Shown here: one piece after another, positions 33,837 through 45,629 of the stretch | Layout: each line of letters begins with the position of its first letter | Numbering within the stretch: position 1 is the stretch's first letter | NCBI GenBank assembly: GCA_001414485.1 | Contig: LLEY01000263.1 | Coordinates: 1-61,585 of the forward strand | DNA: 61,585 nucleotides | Source of the DNA: Calycina herbarum | Taxonomy: Eukaryota > Ascomycota > Leotiomycetes > Helotiales > Pezizellaceae | Reading direction: 5' to 3' | The notes under the pieces: generated by a model | Told to the model about the DNA's origin: nothing | Databases searched by the model: none | The model's input: only the letters and a program-made list of their open reading frames with translations | Position numbers and translations under genes: made by a program

Positions 33837-36339
33837 ATGAATACCGAAAACACGTCAAACGACCACGAACCTCCACGACATCGATGCACCTTTGAAGGTT
33901 GCGGGAAAAGTTTTCTTCGACCTGAACACTTGACGAGACACACTCGAAGCCATTATGAAACTCTGACCTATGTCTGTGAAATTTGCCAAAAAGAGTTCTC
34001 CCGTAGGTATGTGCTTATATTTCCTTGAACTTGCCACTTCATTCATCCATATCTGCTCCTCGTATATATTTCTTCACTTTTTGTGTTAATTATAGGATAG
34101 TTCATCCTGCATAGAAGAACCGAATTCAGTTGCACTTGATTTTTATTGGATCACTTTTCAAGCTTTCATCTCGAAAGCCACATCACTGCAAAACTTTGTA
34201 AACTATCCCTTACTAAATTCTCGTCAGTGACAGCCTTAGACGGCACATGAATAATAGTCATGGAGGGACCTTGAAGTCGCCGCCTTCTGGCAACATCAAT
34301 AGGGCATGTGTTTATTGTCATGCAAGTAATCTCAAATGCGATAGAGCAGAACAATGTTCAAATTGTTCGAATAATGCACTTTCTTGTGTATACGAACAGC
34401 AAGATGTTGAAATGCATGAGGCAGGTTCCAGTGTTGTTGACGAACGCCATACCCCGGTTACATCTATCAATGTTCCTATTAACAATAGCCCCAAAGTTGC
34501 TTCAATCGACAAAATATTAACTTCAAATCATACTATTTTAACTGCTTCTTTATCAAAGGCTTTCATTTCGAAGGATCGTGGTGTCATAGATTGGACTACC
34601 TTCAAGATACCATCTGATTCTCCCGGTTCAAGCACCAGCAATTCTACGGCCGGTTACTATTTGGAAGCAAAATTTGAGGATTTAATAACCATGGGTTTCA
34701 TCAGAGAGGAATACATCGATCTCTACTTTACACACTTTCATCATCGTTGGACTATCTTACACCATCCTGTACTTGACCAGCATGGCGTGCCTTCAATAGT
34801 TGCTTCAGCAATTGTCATGATTGGTTCTTGGTTTTATGGAACCCAGGAGTCGAGAAAGACAGCTATTGCGATACATGAGAACATCATGGACCAGATCATT
34901 TTGCAATTAGTAAGTATAGAGAAACTATAATTGCCCAAGCTCACAATTTTTAGTCTCAAACGCCATCCCGCGGGAGCTTCCCGACAGCATCAATGCCGCT
35001 CTATCAAACCTCGTTATTGAACATCATGTTTAGTCTTTATTGCGGACAAGAATCACTCATATCCCGAGCTACCATCCTACGGAATATTCTTGTTGCTGTT
35101 CTCCGCGAAGTTGGACTTTTCAATCCAGAGACGACCTATGAAGATGACAAACCTGGTTACTTCCTAGTATTAAAACTCGCGTCACAGGAAGCGAGAAAGA
35201 GATTGGCCATATATCTATTCAAGATTGACAGCTATTTAAGTATCCTCAACGGCCAGCCTCCACAACTCCATCCCGAAGAATTGCACTTCAGTCTTTCTAG
35301 TACCTATGCAACATATAATGCGGATGGGATTCTTGAATTCGAGAACCGATATGCCCTAGAACCAGCCTTGCGGAGTCAGAAAATAATTCGGGATATGCTC
35401 AAGGATCCCCAATTTTCCACGTCGCTTCCGGACCATCAATTGCTCATCGAAGATATCACCCTTTGTTTGTGTAATATGCATCCATCAATATGGCAGCTCT
35501 CACAAAACAGCAAAGACTCAAATGCTGATGATTTGAGCAACACTTTGGAACGCAGCTCGATAAGAGGACGACTGGAGGGTTTCAAAGCAAAAATTATGGG
35601 CTTCCATATTGTCATCGAAAATGCAAAAACGCGTCCACAGCAGTATCTAGAACCTTTGCGATACTACCGTGGTCGTGAAGAGGAGACACAAGCAGGATGG
35701 CAAGATAAAGTTGCTGCAAGGGCACAAAGCCTTATGAGGGATTCGTTGATACTTTATCATCTTCTCTGCATGAATCTCTATACCGACATCCCCTTGTTGC
35801 AGACAGTATCTCGAACTCATCACAAACGTGATCCCAATGACGCCGAAAAGAATAAATCGAACCTGGTGAGGGAATGGACAAAAACTCCAGATATGAGACG
35901 GTCACTATGGTATGCCTCAGAATGCATGTCCATTTTCGAGAATCTTCGCACGGATCTTAGTAACACTGCAACGGGACTTGAGAAAGATGTCTTGGATCCC
36001 ATCGCATATATAGCATTGTCCACCGCGGTCCTCATCTTCTCCACATATTGTACTTCCAACTTCTGCCCCACATGCGCCTCGACTGCAGGCTCTCATGTTG
36101 ATGGTTTATTCGAAAAATGCCCCACCATCGATATTCTTGATCTCAACACGGGTAATGAGACAGAGCAGAAGAGGGAGACTTGGATTGCAAAAGGGCACCG
36201 TGTTCGTGTGAAGTACAAGGGAGCGAAGTTGTGTCTTTGTACGCGCGATTTTGTGACCACGAGGTTTTATTCTATTTTGCCGAAAGATTGGGCTGTTCCG
36301 GAGTATTTGATTTCTGGAAATTCCGAGAAAGCTCTGTGA
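33837..36339 (+). CDS. Transcription factor with two C2H2 fingers plus Zn2Cys6 cluster
   Basis: Three exons, 33837-34006, 34228-34909 and 34954-36339, give 745 residues. Finger 1 uses C17, C22, H35, H39; finger 2 uses C47, C50, H63, H68 and is restored only by splicing (FSR|SDSLRRHMNNSH). A fungal Zn2Cys6 cluster follows with C84, C87, C94, C100, C103, C110 (ACVYCHASNLKCDRAEQC, then SNCSNNALSC). The rest is the helical fungal-specific regulatory region (RKRLAIYLFKIDSYLSILNGQPPQL is its typical core). This C2H2 plus Zn2Cys6 order is a known fungal-specific architecture. The protein is nuclear and its targets unknown; the divergent reductase is the obvious candidate. Confidence 0.92.
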
Positions 36340-39300
36340 CTCGTAAACCTTAAAGGGGTAGATTTTGTGGCCTATCAAGGTCAGCTTAATTTTGGGATAT
36401 TAGGAAATATCAAGTGATGGAGGAGCACCAGGGGTTGCAGGAATTCGTTACTGTAGTCGAAAGCAGCTAACGAATTGATTTTCCGAGTTAGAATCAAACA
36501 ATTGAGAGAGCAACTTAAAGGTACTCTGCTCTTGACCAATTACGAATTCCTATACCCCGTAGTGGAGTACTTTATTTGTAGATGATTTATGTTCTAGTCC
36601 CGATAGAATGCAACCAGTAGTGAATCTTAGCAATATAAATTTCAATCGACGTTCAAACCTACTATTTCTGCCTCCGATTACCAACCGAGGAAGAAAACAT
36701 GCTCTTTTTATGACGCAGAAGTCAGAAGAGAAGAATTTTGGTATTCAGAAAATGAAACCTCATCGTCACATTCCATTAGAGCCTGGAGTGAAAACACAAC
36801 TGAAAGTGTTGGATAGACAAGCGGACTTTTTCGGCAGTGACCATATTTTCGAAACCAGCAAAAATTGCGACAGCATTCTGTTCATATGCTTCCCGAGTGT
36901 ACGTTCCCTGTATTGATTTCTTTTCCAAATTGACCAGGCATTCTGCATTTTTGCCAGTGTTGCCAACTCGTTCTTTTGTACAAAGGATGCACGACGTCGA
37001 ATGATCAATCATCTGGCAAGAACATCATGCTCCAAAGAGACCAAACCCTCAATTCGATCCTGCCATCTTTATTATCTTTGAAAGCGAGGTTGTTTCGTAT
37101 CTCATCTCTTGAAATGCAACAAGCATTTCTGCGGGTCACTTTTCGAAGTTCCAACCTCAGAGCAGACCTAACTGGTTTTGATATAGGTAAGAGCTTACAT
37201 GAGCTGCTCGCTTAATACTTCCCTACAGTGAAGGACAGGTCAATTAGGACCTAGAGTCAAGGATTTTTCTTTTGAATTCTATCTTCGTAACTAAGCTATT
37301 CATCGCAAGGCTATTTCCCAATGGTTTCAAACCTCTCCCTTACCTTACTCGTCCGTGCTGATGAACCTCAGGACCTATTCGCCTCGGTAAAGGGATGCGA
37401 CCATGCATTCCTCAAGTTCTCGCTTGATCTGAATCAACGTACAACTCCAACAACCGCACTAAATTCGAATGCAAATTACTATTTGATGGTAGGGATACTT
37501 ACTGATGTTGACTATCTAGTGAATGTGGAAAGTCGATCCTCGGTACCTCTTTTTAACTGATATGGAGAAACAGGACAGTTCTCAATTCTAGACGAAATCG
37601 TTCAATTCCTATATGAAGAGTAAGATTGCAGACGCAGATCATACTGGTTGCCTCTTGAAAGGGCGTATGTGTAGGGCAAGTCTCGATATGAGGTACATTT
37701 TATAGTAGCAAACAGAAGTGAGTTAATTATTAATGTTCTGAGAAGAGCGGAGGTCTTTATTTGTCGTGGAATTATTCTTCACTTGGAATAATTTCATCTT
37801 TGCAAACTCCCAAAAGAATAAGAGTAAGTAAAATCATATCGGTGCTTTGATACCTGAAGATAAAGACTGGTTAGTTTGAGTACACTATGGTTGGAATGTC
37901 TTTAAGGAGGAAGTTTGATTAGAAATCACTGGCGAGAAAAGGAAGAAGGCGCCAACTCTCCTATAAATACCACTTGATCTTCACCAAAAGCCCACCAACA
38001 TGAACGAAGCACATATTTGAAGAAACTCAGTTGCAGTTTCTGTGTCCCATTGCACCTCCATAACAAACCGTTGGTGTTGCAACCCAAAGAACCCTTGAAC
38101 CCAAAGTGTATTCCACAGAACCCTCCTGTTGATACAAAAGTCCCCATAAACAAACGAATGAGAATTATTTGACAATAGCTCTTCAGTCGACGACAACGAA
38201 CCTTACAAAACCTCCCGTTTTAGATTTCTCGAGAAAACAACGAAAAGCATGAACTGTAGAAAGAAAGGTAGTTTCACCCTCTATCCAGCAGTTCAATAAC
38301 GTCTTGAGCCTACTCTTCAATTCACATTCCGCCGTCACAGTGTCTGTGTTATTCTCCCACTAGGCCTTGATCTGCCGGGTCTTAGGATTGCAATGCAAGA
38401 ATCTGATTTGCTTTACGGGATATGTGAGAGAAGAAAACTTTGCCAAGAGAAGGTAGCCAATTATGAAACGCAGAGGGCGGTGACGGATACATCTAGATGT
38501 CCATTAAAGTATGTCACGGAAAACAAGTTCAAGGTGGATAAACTCTAAGCTTGTTTGCTTCTCAATTTTGCATTCTCTCCTTAGGTGCATTGGTCACGCA
38601 TAATTTCAAGCTGTTCCGCGAAGAGAAGAGATATATCTCTGGCAAGTTCTATGCAATTCATATACTACATCGAAACCGGATCTTGATACCTCGCGGGAAC
38701 TAGAATATCAAACCTGGTTTTGAGCTTGTTTGTTGAGTAAAATTTGTCGCTGCTAAGACGGTAGACTCCAAAGCAGTATTTGAGAAACTCGTTACGACAT
38801 CATCCAACCTTGGCAAAGCAAAAGAATTCCTGGATGGTGGAAATTTATCATGGATGTTTGCACAGACACGTCGGATGTGATGTCACACCCTATGCGCATA
38901 TTACGATGAATTCTAAATTCTTAAAATGTCGTACATACTCCGTCACTCATCAAGTACTACAATCTAGCGAACTATTAAAGAGCTTTCGACAAAACCTATG
39001 AAATCGACAGTGAAAAGCCTACCGCATCCCCTCTATTTAGATTCCCCTAAAGGAGAAATAAGAGCAAGTAACGCGGATGATAAGGAAGAAAACGACAGGT
39101 AAGAAAAGAAAGTCTAAGAGGGAGAAAGACATAAGATCGAGAATGCTACAGAAGGACCAGTCCCCATCCATTGATATCTGTATATTCTTCTCTATACAAT
39201 GTTTGAAGAAGAGAATTTGAATCTTAAACAGAAAGTGACCTAGACCTCTGCTCGCTTAGTGAATATAATTTTGTGCTCTATGTTTCTAAGCATGGAAATC

Positions 39301-42300
39301 TTCGAATCATGTAACATGTTCTAATTTATACAGCAGAGAAAGATACTATCAACAGTAAAAGGCAATCTCCCCATTATTAGCCTCGTCCTACCAATGTTTA
39401 CATACTACCACAGAAGTAGAGCTTGGACGAAATAATAGAAAGCCTGTTTCATCTTTCCAAGTCCTTAAACATGACATAGCCAATCTAGAAATTTCCTAGG
39501 AAGCTCCAAAGTACTATTGAAGATAACCTCAGAAGTGAAAGCACTAGCATAAACAAGAAAACTTTGGTGTTCTGCTTGAAGACTCTCTCATTTAGCTGCG
39601 ACGACAGGTAACTTGATCACTCTATCAAAACAACGCCCCCCTCCCAATTCTCTCTTCAAACCGCTCTACCCCGATATTCAAACCCTCTATTCCAAAACTC
39701 GCCGGAGAGATCCATACCTTGTAGAAAATTCAACAATAGAAATGGAATGGATACCATCCCCAGATTCGACGGCAACACTCCCGCACCTTGAACTGTTCAG
39801 TCCTGAAACAAGACCAACAGATATAGGTCAACAAGTCAAGTTATTGAAGGCGTAAGAAACTAAGCTCAAGCACTGAAATCTTCATTTAGAAAGAGGACTT
39901 AAATGTGGGTACAAACAAGCCTAAATAGATGGCTGTTGTGACTTAAAGGTATCAATTGGAAGTTGGTAAATATAGTGAATGTGAAGCCTGCTTATGCCCA
40001 CTCTCTCCAAACACAGAAGACGTCTCAATGGTCATACATTGCTCCAGCTGCTTAGGATCAGTTGGAACAACAAGGGCCGCAGAGGAGGGTAAAGAACTGA
40101 TGAGTTTATTGCTACCAGGTATGATGAATGTCCGAGAGTTAATTCAGGAAGAATCCAGAGGTATTTAAACAAACCCAAAGTAGACACTCACAACCCAGAT
40201 GACTTTCCAATGACACAATCGAGCTTCCATGGGTGCTGATCTTCCCTTCAGGAAATAAGCAAAGAAACTTGTTGCGAATTAGCACCCCTTCACAATTAAC
40301 CCCATTCAGTCCACTTGAACCCGCCATTCCAGAAATCTAGGGCAAAATCCGAACTATCCGATATTCCGACAGAAGGAATAAAATCGGAGGTATCTCTACA
40401 ATTGACAGCAAAAAGAATGGCCATAGCGTGTAGATGTTCAGTTCGAAATGCCCAGGGGATGATCAACAGTAAGAGAGACTGAAATAAAATAATCATACCT
40501 GTACGAAAGGAAGCCTCAGCAGCACCTTGTAGTCAAGACAGAGCATCTTCTTCGCAGTTTTGAAATGCTTGCCCATGGCGAAGTATTAAGATGGCTATAA
40601 CATGAATGGACAGTTAGGGGTTTATATAGACAGCACTTGGGGATCCGGGGGGGGGGGGGGGGGGGGGGGGGGGTTATGGTGAATGGTCAGCATTTACTGG
40701 TATCAACTTCATGACCTCCTCCTCCACGACCCTCGACCCTCGAGAACAAGAAAAGAAACCCCCCCACATCAGCCCGACAACCCTCAAGTATTGAGAACCT
40801 AAGAAGTCCACGTTGTTAAGCTGATATGGCCAATCTGACACTATCCCCGCGACAGATGCCGTAGCATACACCAAGTACTATAAGAATACCCCGAATCACA
40901 ATCACCAACGTTCAACTCCAGCACCAACTCGAAGCCACGATCCGCTTATGCCATTCTTCCCGGGAAACAAGATAACAAACACACCACCCTTTGTTATCAA
41001 AAAATACATCGGGGTTTAAACTTTACATCCCCCAACACTCTAAGCTCACCATCCGAGACCAAACGAACATCAGAACAATCCAAAATTTCGACGGTAACAG
41101 TGCGAATGACAGCAATAGCAATCACAACTGCCATTCGCTCACTTGAACACCCCGAGAAGAGGAGCAAAAGTACGAAGAGGGTAAAGCCAAAGTATCAAAT
41201 TCATAACATGAGACTTCGCAGCAACACCTCGCTGTTGAGATTTAGAATTGCTGGGAGGGACAACTCCAATATCACAAAATGAATACAACAGGGTTATTGT
41301 GAGATGGATATTGTATGGTGGGAGGTGAGAGGTTATATAGACATGCTCTATAGCGGGGTACGGTGAATATAAAACCCGTCCGAATTGAAACTATGTTTTC
41401 CGCTCCTTATCTCAACAAGAACAAACTGAACTTTTCTACTTAACCACCAGAACCCTTGAGTATCACGCGAGGACTAACATAAAAACTCAAACTGTTTTGA
41501 CTACGAGCGCCAGGAGAGAGAACAGAATTCTTCCGACTATTCATTGCGGTGTGTTGTTCTCACTCGACACTTTGAAATCTCATCTCTGCTACTTCCCAAG
41601 CCTCTACCTTTTCAAATTCCACTTCTTCACCCTGAAGCCCTGAGAATCTCGAAAGATGTATACGTATGATCCGAACGAAATAAAGAATTCGACAACAACA
41701 TTCAACTCGACAACAACACAACACTACCCATCCACAAAAGATCAAGTATAGCTAACCTTCAAAAAGGAGAAGGAAAAGACCCAGTAAGGGAGTAAACGCA
41801 CAAAAATCACAAGCGACTAACAGATACCAGGATCAACTATGCACAGGGACCAACCATGATAGTATCTCCGCGTTCCAGCGATGTCAATGAGGTCTACTCG
41901 TCGAGGGACTACGAGTTTTTATATCCCCTCAACCAACACAACAACCAAAGAAATCTCAAAAAAGGAGTTAAACCTACTAAACCAGCTCCCTAGCAGCAAC
42001 AAGTCCTCTCCCAGCAAAATCTCAAAGCCTAATCCCTACAAAGATTCCCACTCAAAGTATCTAAATTCCACAAAATCAGAAATGAAATCGTAAATGCAGC
42101 TCTAAAAACATCAGTGTAGCCATCCCCAACACCCCATACTATGTAAGAAAAAAGAGTTACACTACGAATAATCAACACGAGACAAACACAGTTGAGATAG
42201 ACGATGTCCTGCGAGTCGTAGGTGGTCCAAAGAAAAGAACCCAACCACACCGCCCCCTTGAAATAAACCCTCAGGAACTATGATTCGTAAAACCCACCTC

Positions 42301-42967
42301 TATCACCGCCCAAACCCCGCCATCTGAGAAAATCAAACGAACAATCTAAGAAAATTCGACAACAATAAAAAACTCGACAACAAAACAAGCCCGTAGATAT
42401 TCGCCCAAAACGCCCCCACCCAAACTCGGGACAAGCACCGAGGACAAGTAGAAAAATGGAAAAATGGAAGCCCGTCAGGTATATTAATACCAGCAACGCG
42501 CCATGGACGAAGAAACATTACACACATACATTGTGTCTGATGATTGCACGAAGTTGAACCCCCGTAAAGAATTATAGAGTGTGAATATATATACCCCTCA
42601 ATTACCGAAGTTCATTGTGAAAGAAGTATTTTTCAGGAAAATAAAAACAACAAAGAGGCCGATATTCCAAATAAAACCCTCGATAACTTGGACATCATAG
42701 GTCTCGGTAGAAGATGTGAGAGAGGGAGAGAGAGAGAAAGAAGGAAGGAACAAGTCAAGTAAAGAGAGAAAGGAAGTGCGAGGGGAGTGTCATGAGCTGA
42801 AATGGTTATATATACCAGTACGCCACCCCTCCTTTTTAGAACCCCTAAGACCTCTCAAGAACTCCCCCATCAACCCCGCCAACCCCCACCCCAAAACGCC
42901 ACCCCCCAAACTCCGTCTTAAACATACCGATATCTACACTTACTCTTGCTCACCACCAAGCCCAACC
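36340..42967. other. Gene-poor region (6.6 kb)
   Basis: No spliced or unspliced gene could be supported on either strand. Short frames (for example 36608-36916, 36776-37012 minus, 37321-37560, 39613-39855, 41881-42093) lack motifs and most lack an ATG. The right part (about 39.6-42.9 kb) has a plus strand rich in A and C, with repeated GACAACAA words near 41690 and 42355, and a G27 run at 40647. It may hold degenerate mobile DNA or non-coding transcripts; I see no terminal repeats. Confidence 0.5.
40647..40673 (+). repeat. Homopolymer G run, 27 bases
   Basis: Twenty-seven consecutive G after GGATCC. It is the longest of several G/C runs in the window and likely to be length-polymorphic. Confidence 0.9.
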
Positions 42968-44863
42968 TTACTCCTTCTCACCCAACCCCACCTTCATTTC
43001 CCACAGCCTAATCCACTTCCTCCACGAAATCTCACTCCCATCAATCCGGCCAGGCCAAAGTAGCCGTTTGAAAATAAGCGCTCTAATCATCAAAAAGAAA
43101 ATAATAACCCAAAGACCAACAAGTAAAACAGAAAGCACGGTGCCAAAGATTTGTATAGCGTTGGAGTCGAGGGCTTTTCCTATCGCTAGGGTGGCTGTTA
43201 TTAAGGCTGTGTTGGGGAAGACGTATGAGTACCTGTTTCCTCATTAGCTATTTTCCGGGAAGTCGAGAGGAAGGGAGGGGAAAAAGGAAAACCAAAGAGA
43301 GGGAGGGAGGCGGGGTTATCAAGAACGCTGAAAGAGGGATCAGGGAAAAGAGGGCATACCAGGTCATGTCAAAATGAATTTGATGTTTCTCATTATTACC
43401 ATGTAAAAGCATCACCTGCCAATGCGCACCCACACTCACCAAGAAAAACCACAAGCACAATCCCCAAATCCACAACCCCACCATGATGGAAAATAGTCTT
43501 AGAAAGAATGCCGCATCTGTAATCCCCAGCCATCCATTCGGCATTATTTTCTCCACGTCACTGCCGAGTTTCACGATTCCAACGACGGTAAATCCACTTG
43601 GTCCGACGGAAACAAACTAATGGCGTTAGCTAGAAGTGGTGTAGGGTGGGGACGGAACTTACCATTCCAGGCCTCGTACTTTCCCTCGGAAGTTTCTGCG
43701 TCATGAGACGGTATATAAAGGCACTGTATATCATTAAGCTAACCATGAATCCCGTCCCTTGTATTACAATCGCTCCATATGCTATGGCGATGGAATTTAT
43801 TCGAGAAGCGGTGGCTGCGTTGGGGAGAGCTGCGATGATGCTGGAGGCGAAGGGGGCGATCATTAGGGCGGGGTAGGCGGGGAAAATCCAGATTGGTGTC
43901 ATGGTGTGGATTGGAAATGTCCTGTTAGATGATGAGAATAAATTTTGAGGAAATGAAAATACAGGGAAGGGTTGGGACTTTACATACTGGGTTGACCATA
44001 TAATTAAGTACATCCCAGAACTTGCTATGAAGCTTAAGGATGCGTAGAGCCAGAAGGAGACTTGCATTACTGTTTGAAACCACTGTCCTGTTTCTGGGAT
44101 TCCATATTGTGCCATGTTTGTTAAGATCGTTCCTATTCTATTGGGCATTAATTGGGGAGGTGGGTTGGGTTGGGTTCGAACTGCTTACGATACAACCTGC
44201 ATCCCATGATGTTAGCTAATATTCGAGGATGAGGGGAGGGGCACCTACACATGCGGGTATAAACAACGACTCAGAAGGACTTGTGAAAGAAGATTTAAAA
44301 GATCCCGGGTTCCACTTGAACCGCAAGGTAATAAGAAAACAATTCATTAGAAAAAGTATAATATTGAAAAGAAAAATCACGAGACCAATTATTCGAAGCC
44401 ACTGGGATTGGTATGGTACTTGACATTGTCAGTACGTAACTTTCTATGCGAATAGGTTCTTCTACACACTTGAATGAAGTACATTGGCAATTCCTCCGGT
44501 AGCCATGGTCATGGTATACCACGTCCATGTATAACAGCCAATTCGATCCCGGAGCCCAAACTTCCTCTGCTCCCCCTCTTCATCGCTTTGGTGCGCATTC
44601 ACGATTGTGCTGGTGCCATGACCCGGATCGCATGTTTGACATTCTTCGTCTTTCATGTATGTCTGGTTGTTACCCGCGTAGGGTGGCCGTCGTTGCCGTT
44701 CTCCCCTCGACTGAGCCCCATTCCCATTCCCACTCCCATTCGCATTCCCATTTCCAAAGAAAGCCTCCTCGTTCTCGGGTGTGGTGGGTGCCAATGGCGA
44801 TTCATATCCATTCTCGGGAAGCTGGTAAGTCAACCTTCTTGGTAAAGATGTCGCTGTCGACAT
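42968..44863 (-). CDS. TDT-family transporter (Mae1/SLAC1-like, C4-dicarboxylate or sulfite type)
   Basis: Seven exons, 44863-44470, 44418-44249, 44196-44189, 44137-43988, 43921-43663, 43616-43360 and 43232-42968, close in phase to 500 residues. The third exon is only 8 nt (GTTGTATC) and yields PACVVSIGTILTNM. About ten hydrophobic segments are visible, starting with WYTMTMATGGIANVLHSIP, the family signature of the first helix. Later landmarks are TPIWIFPAYPALMIAPFASS and GFTVVGIVKLGSDVEKIMP. The N-terminal 100 residues are hydrophilic with an Asn/Gly repeat (NGNANGSGNGNG). Family members export sulfite (Ssu1) or move malate (Mae1); the exact substrate cannot be read here. The protein is probably in the plasma membrane. 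All frames are intact. Confidence 0.9.
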
Positions 44864-45030
44864 TTCTTGAAGATGCCCTCTTCCGGCGGGGTTACGAAGA
44901 TCTTGGAGATGGCATAGAGCACGATGACGATGTTGGGTTCGAGCGTCGTGAGGGCGTAGCTGAAGTTTACCAGCGTCGTGATGAAGATGAGGATGTTGAG
45001 GACGAGCGATCCGACATTGGTGATGGCCAT
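44830..45030 (-). CDS. Small membrane-protein frame overlapping the TDT start
   Basis: A 66-residue frame (a longer in-frame ATG lies at 45186) with two hydrophobic stretches, VLNILIFITTLVNFSYAL and EPNIVIVLYAISKIFV. Its codons end very strongly in C or G (ATC, CTC, GTC, AAC, TTC), the usage of well-expressed fungal genes. It overlaps the first 34 bases of the TDT coding sequence in another frame. It may be a separate small membrane protein, an upstream frame that represses TDT translation, or a strange coincidence. No homolog comes to mind. Confidence 0.4.
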   Translation of the reverse strand: MAITNVGSLVLNILIFITTLVNFSYALTTLEPNIVIVLYAISKIFVTPPEEGIFKKCRQRHLYQEG

Positions 45031-45629
45031 TGGGAGGGACGTTCGAGGTTTATATGGGATGGGTGGATGGGTGGATGGGGTCAATGTTGGAGCTCTCCAC
45101 AGACGGTGGCAGGTGGATGAGACCTGGAGGGAATTCAAGGTTGGTGGAGCGGGAATTCGGCTTGGTACTATCGGTACTATCGTCATAGAAATTTGATGGG
45201 TGGACGAAGTGATTTGTTAGCCCGCGCGCTAATGAAGAAGACCGATCCCCGCTAAGCTCTATTGGGCGAATGGGGCCGAAGGGTCACACCGCTTTCATAT
45301 CGAGCGACCTTTCACTTTTCCCTCGATTCAACGATTCAACAACACCATAGTCAGAAACCCGCAACAGTGACCTCGAAATCTCTGCCAACTCTCGCTGATC
45401 AATCCAATGCTATTCACCCACTAACCAACATCACTTACTCTCTAGTCTTCATCACCGCCCCGTGTTTTGCATTTCGACAAGTCACCTCCAAGTCCATTTG
45501 TGTACAGTCATCCAGCATCGTCACCACACTCATCACAGCACTCTATCACAGTGCACCAGACGGGGCGAAGCTATCGCGAAATCGGAGCGTACCGGATGGC
45601 GGTCAACAGCAGCAAACTCTTTCAATTGA
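45031..45629. other. Spacer between divergent genes
   Basis: Upstream region of the TDT gene (-) and of the acidic unknown protein (+). A frame at 45262-45645 has no motif and is probably leader sequence. Confidence 0.5.

Noticed and set aside
36776..37012. Minus-strand frame containing REAYEQNAVAIFAGFENMV as a gene remnant
   Set aside because: It reads protein-like over about 40 residues only; I could not extend it by splicing or name a family.
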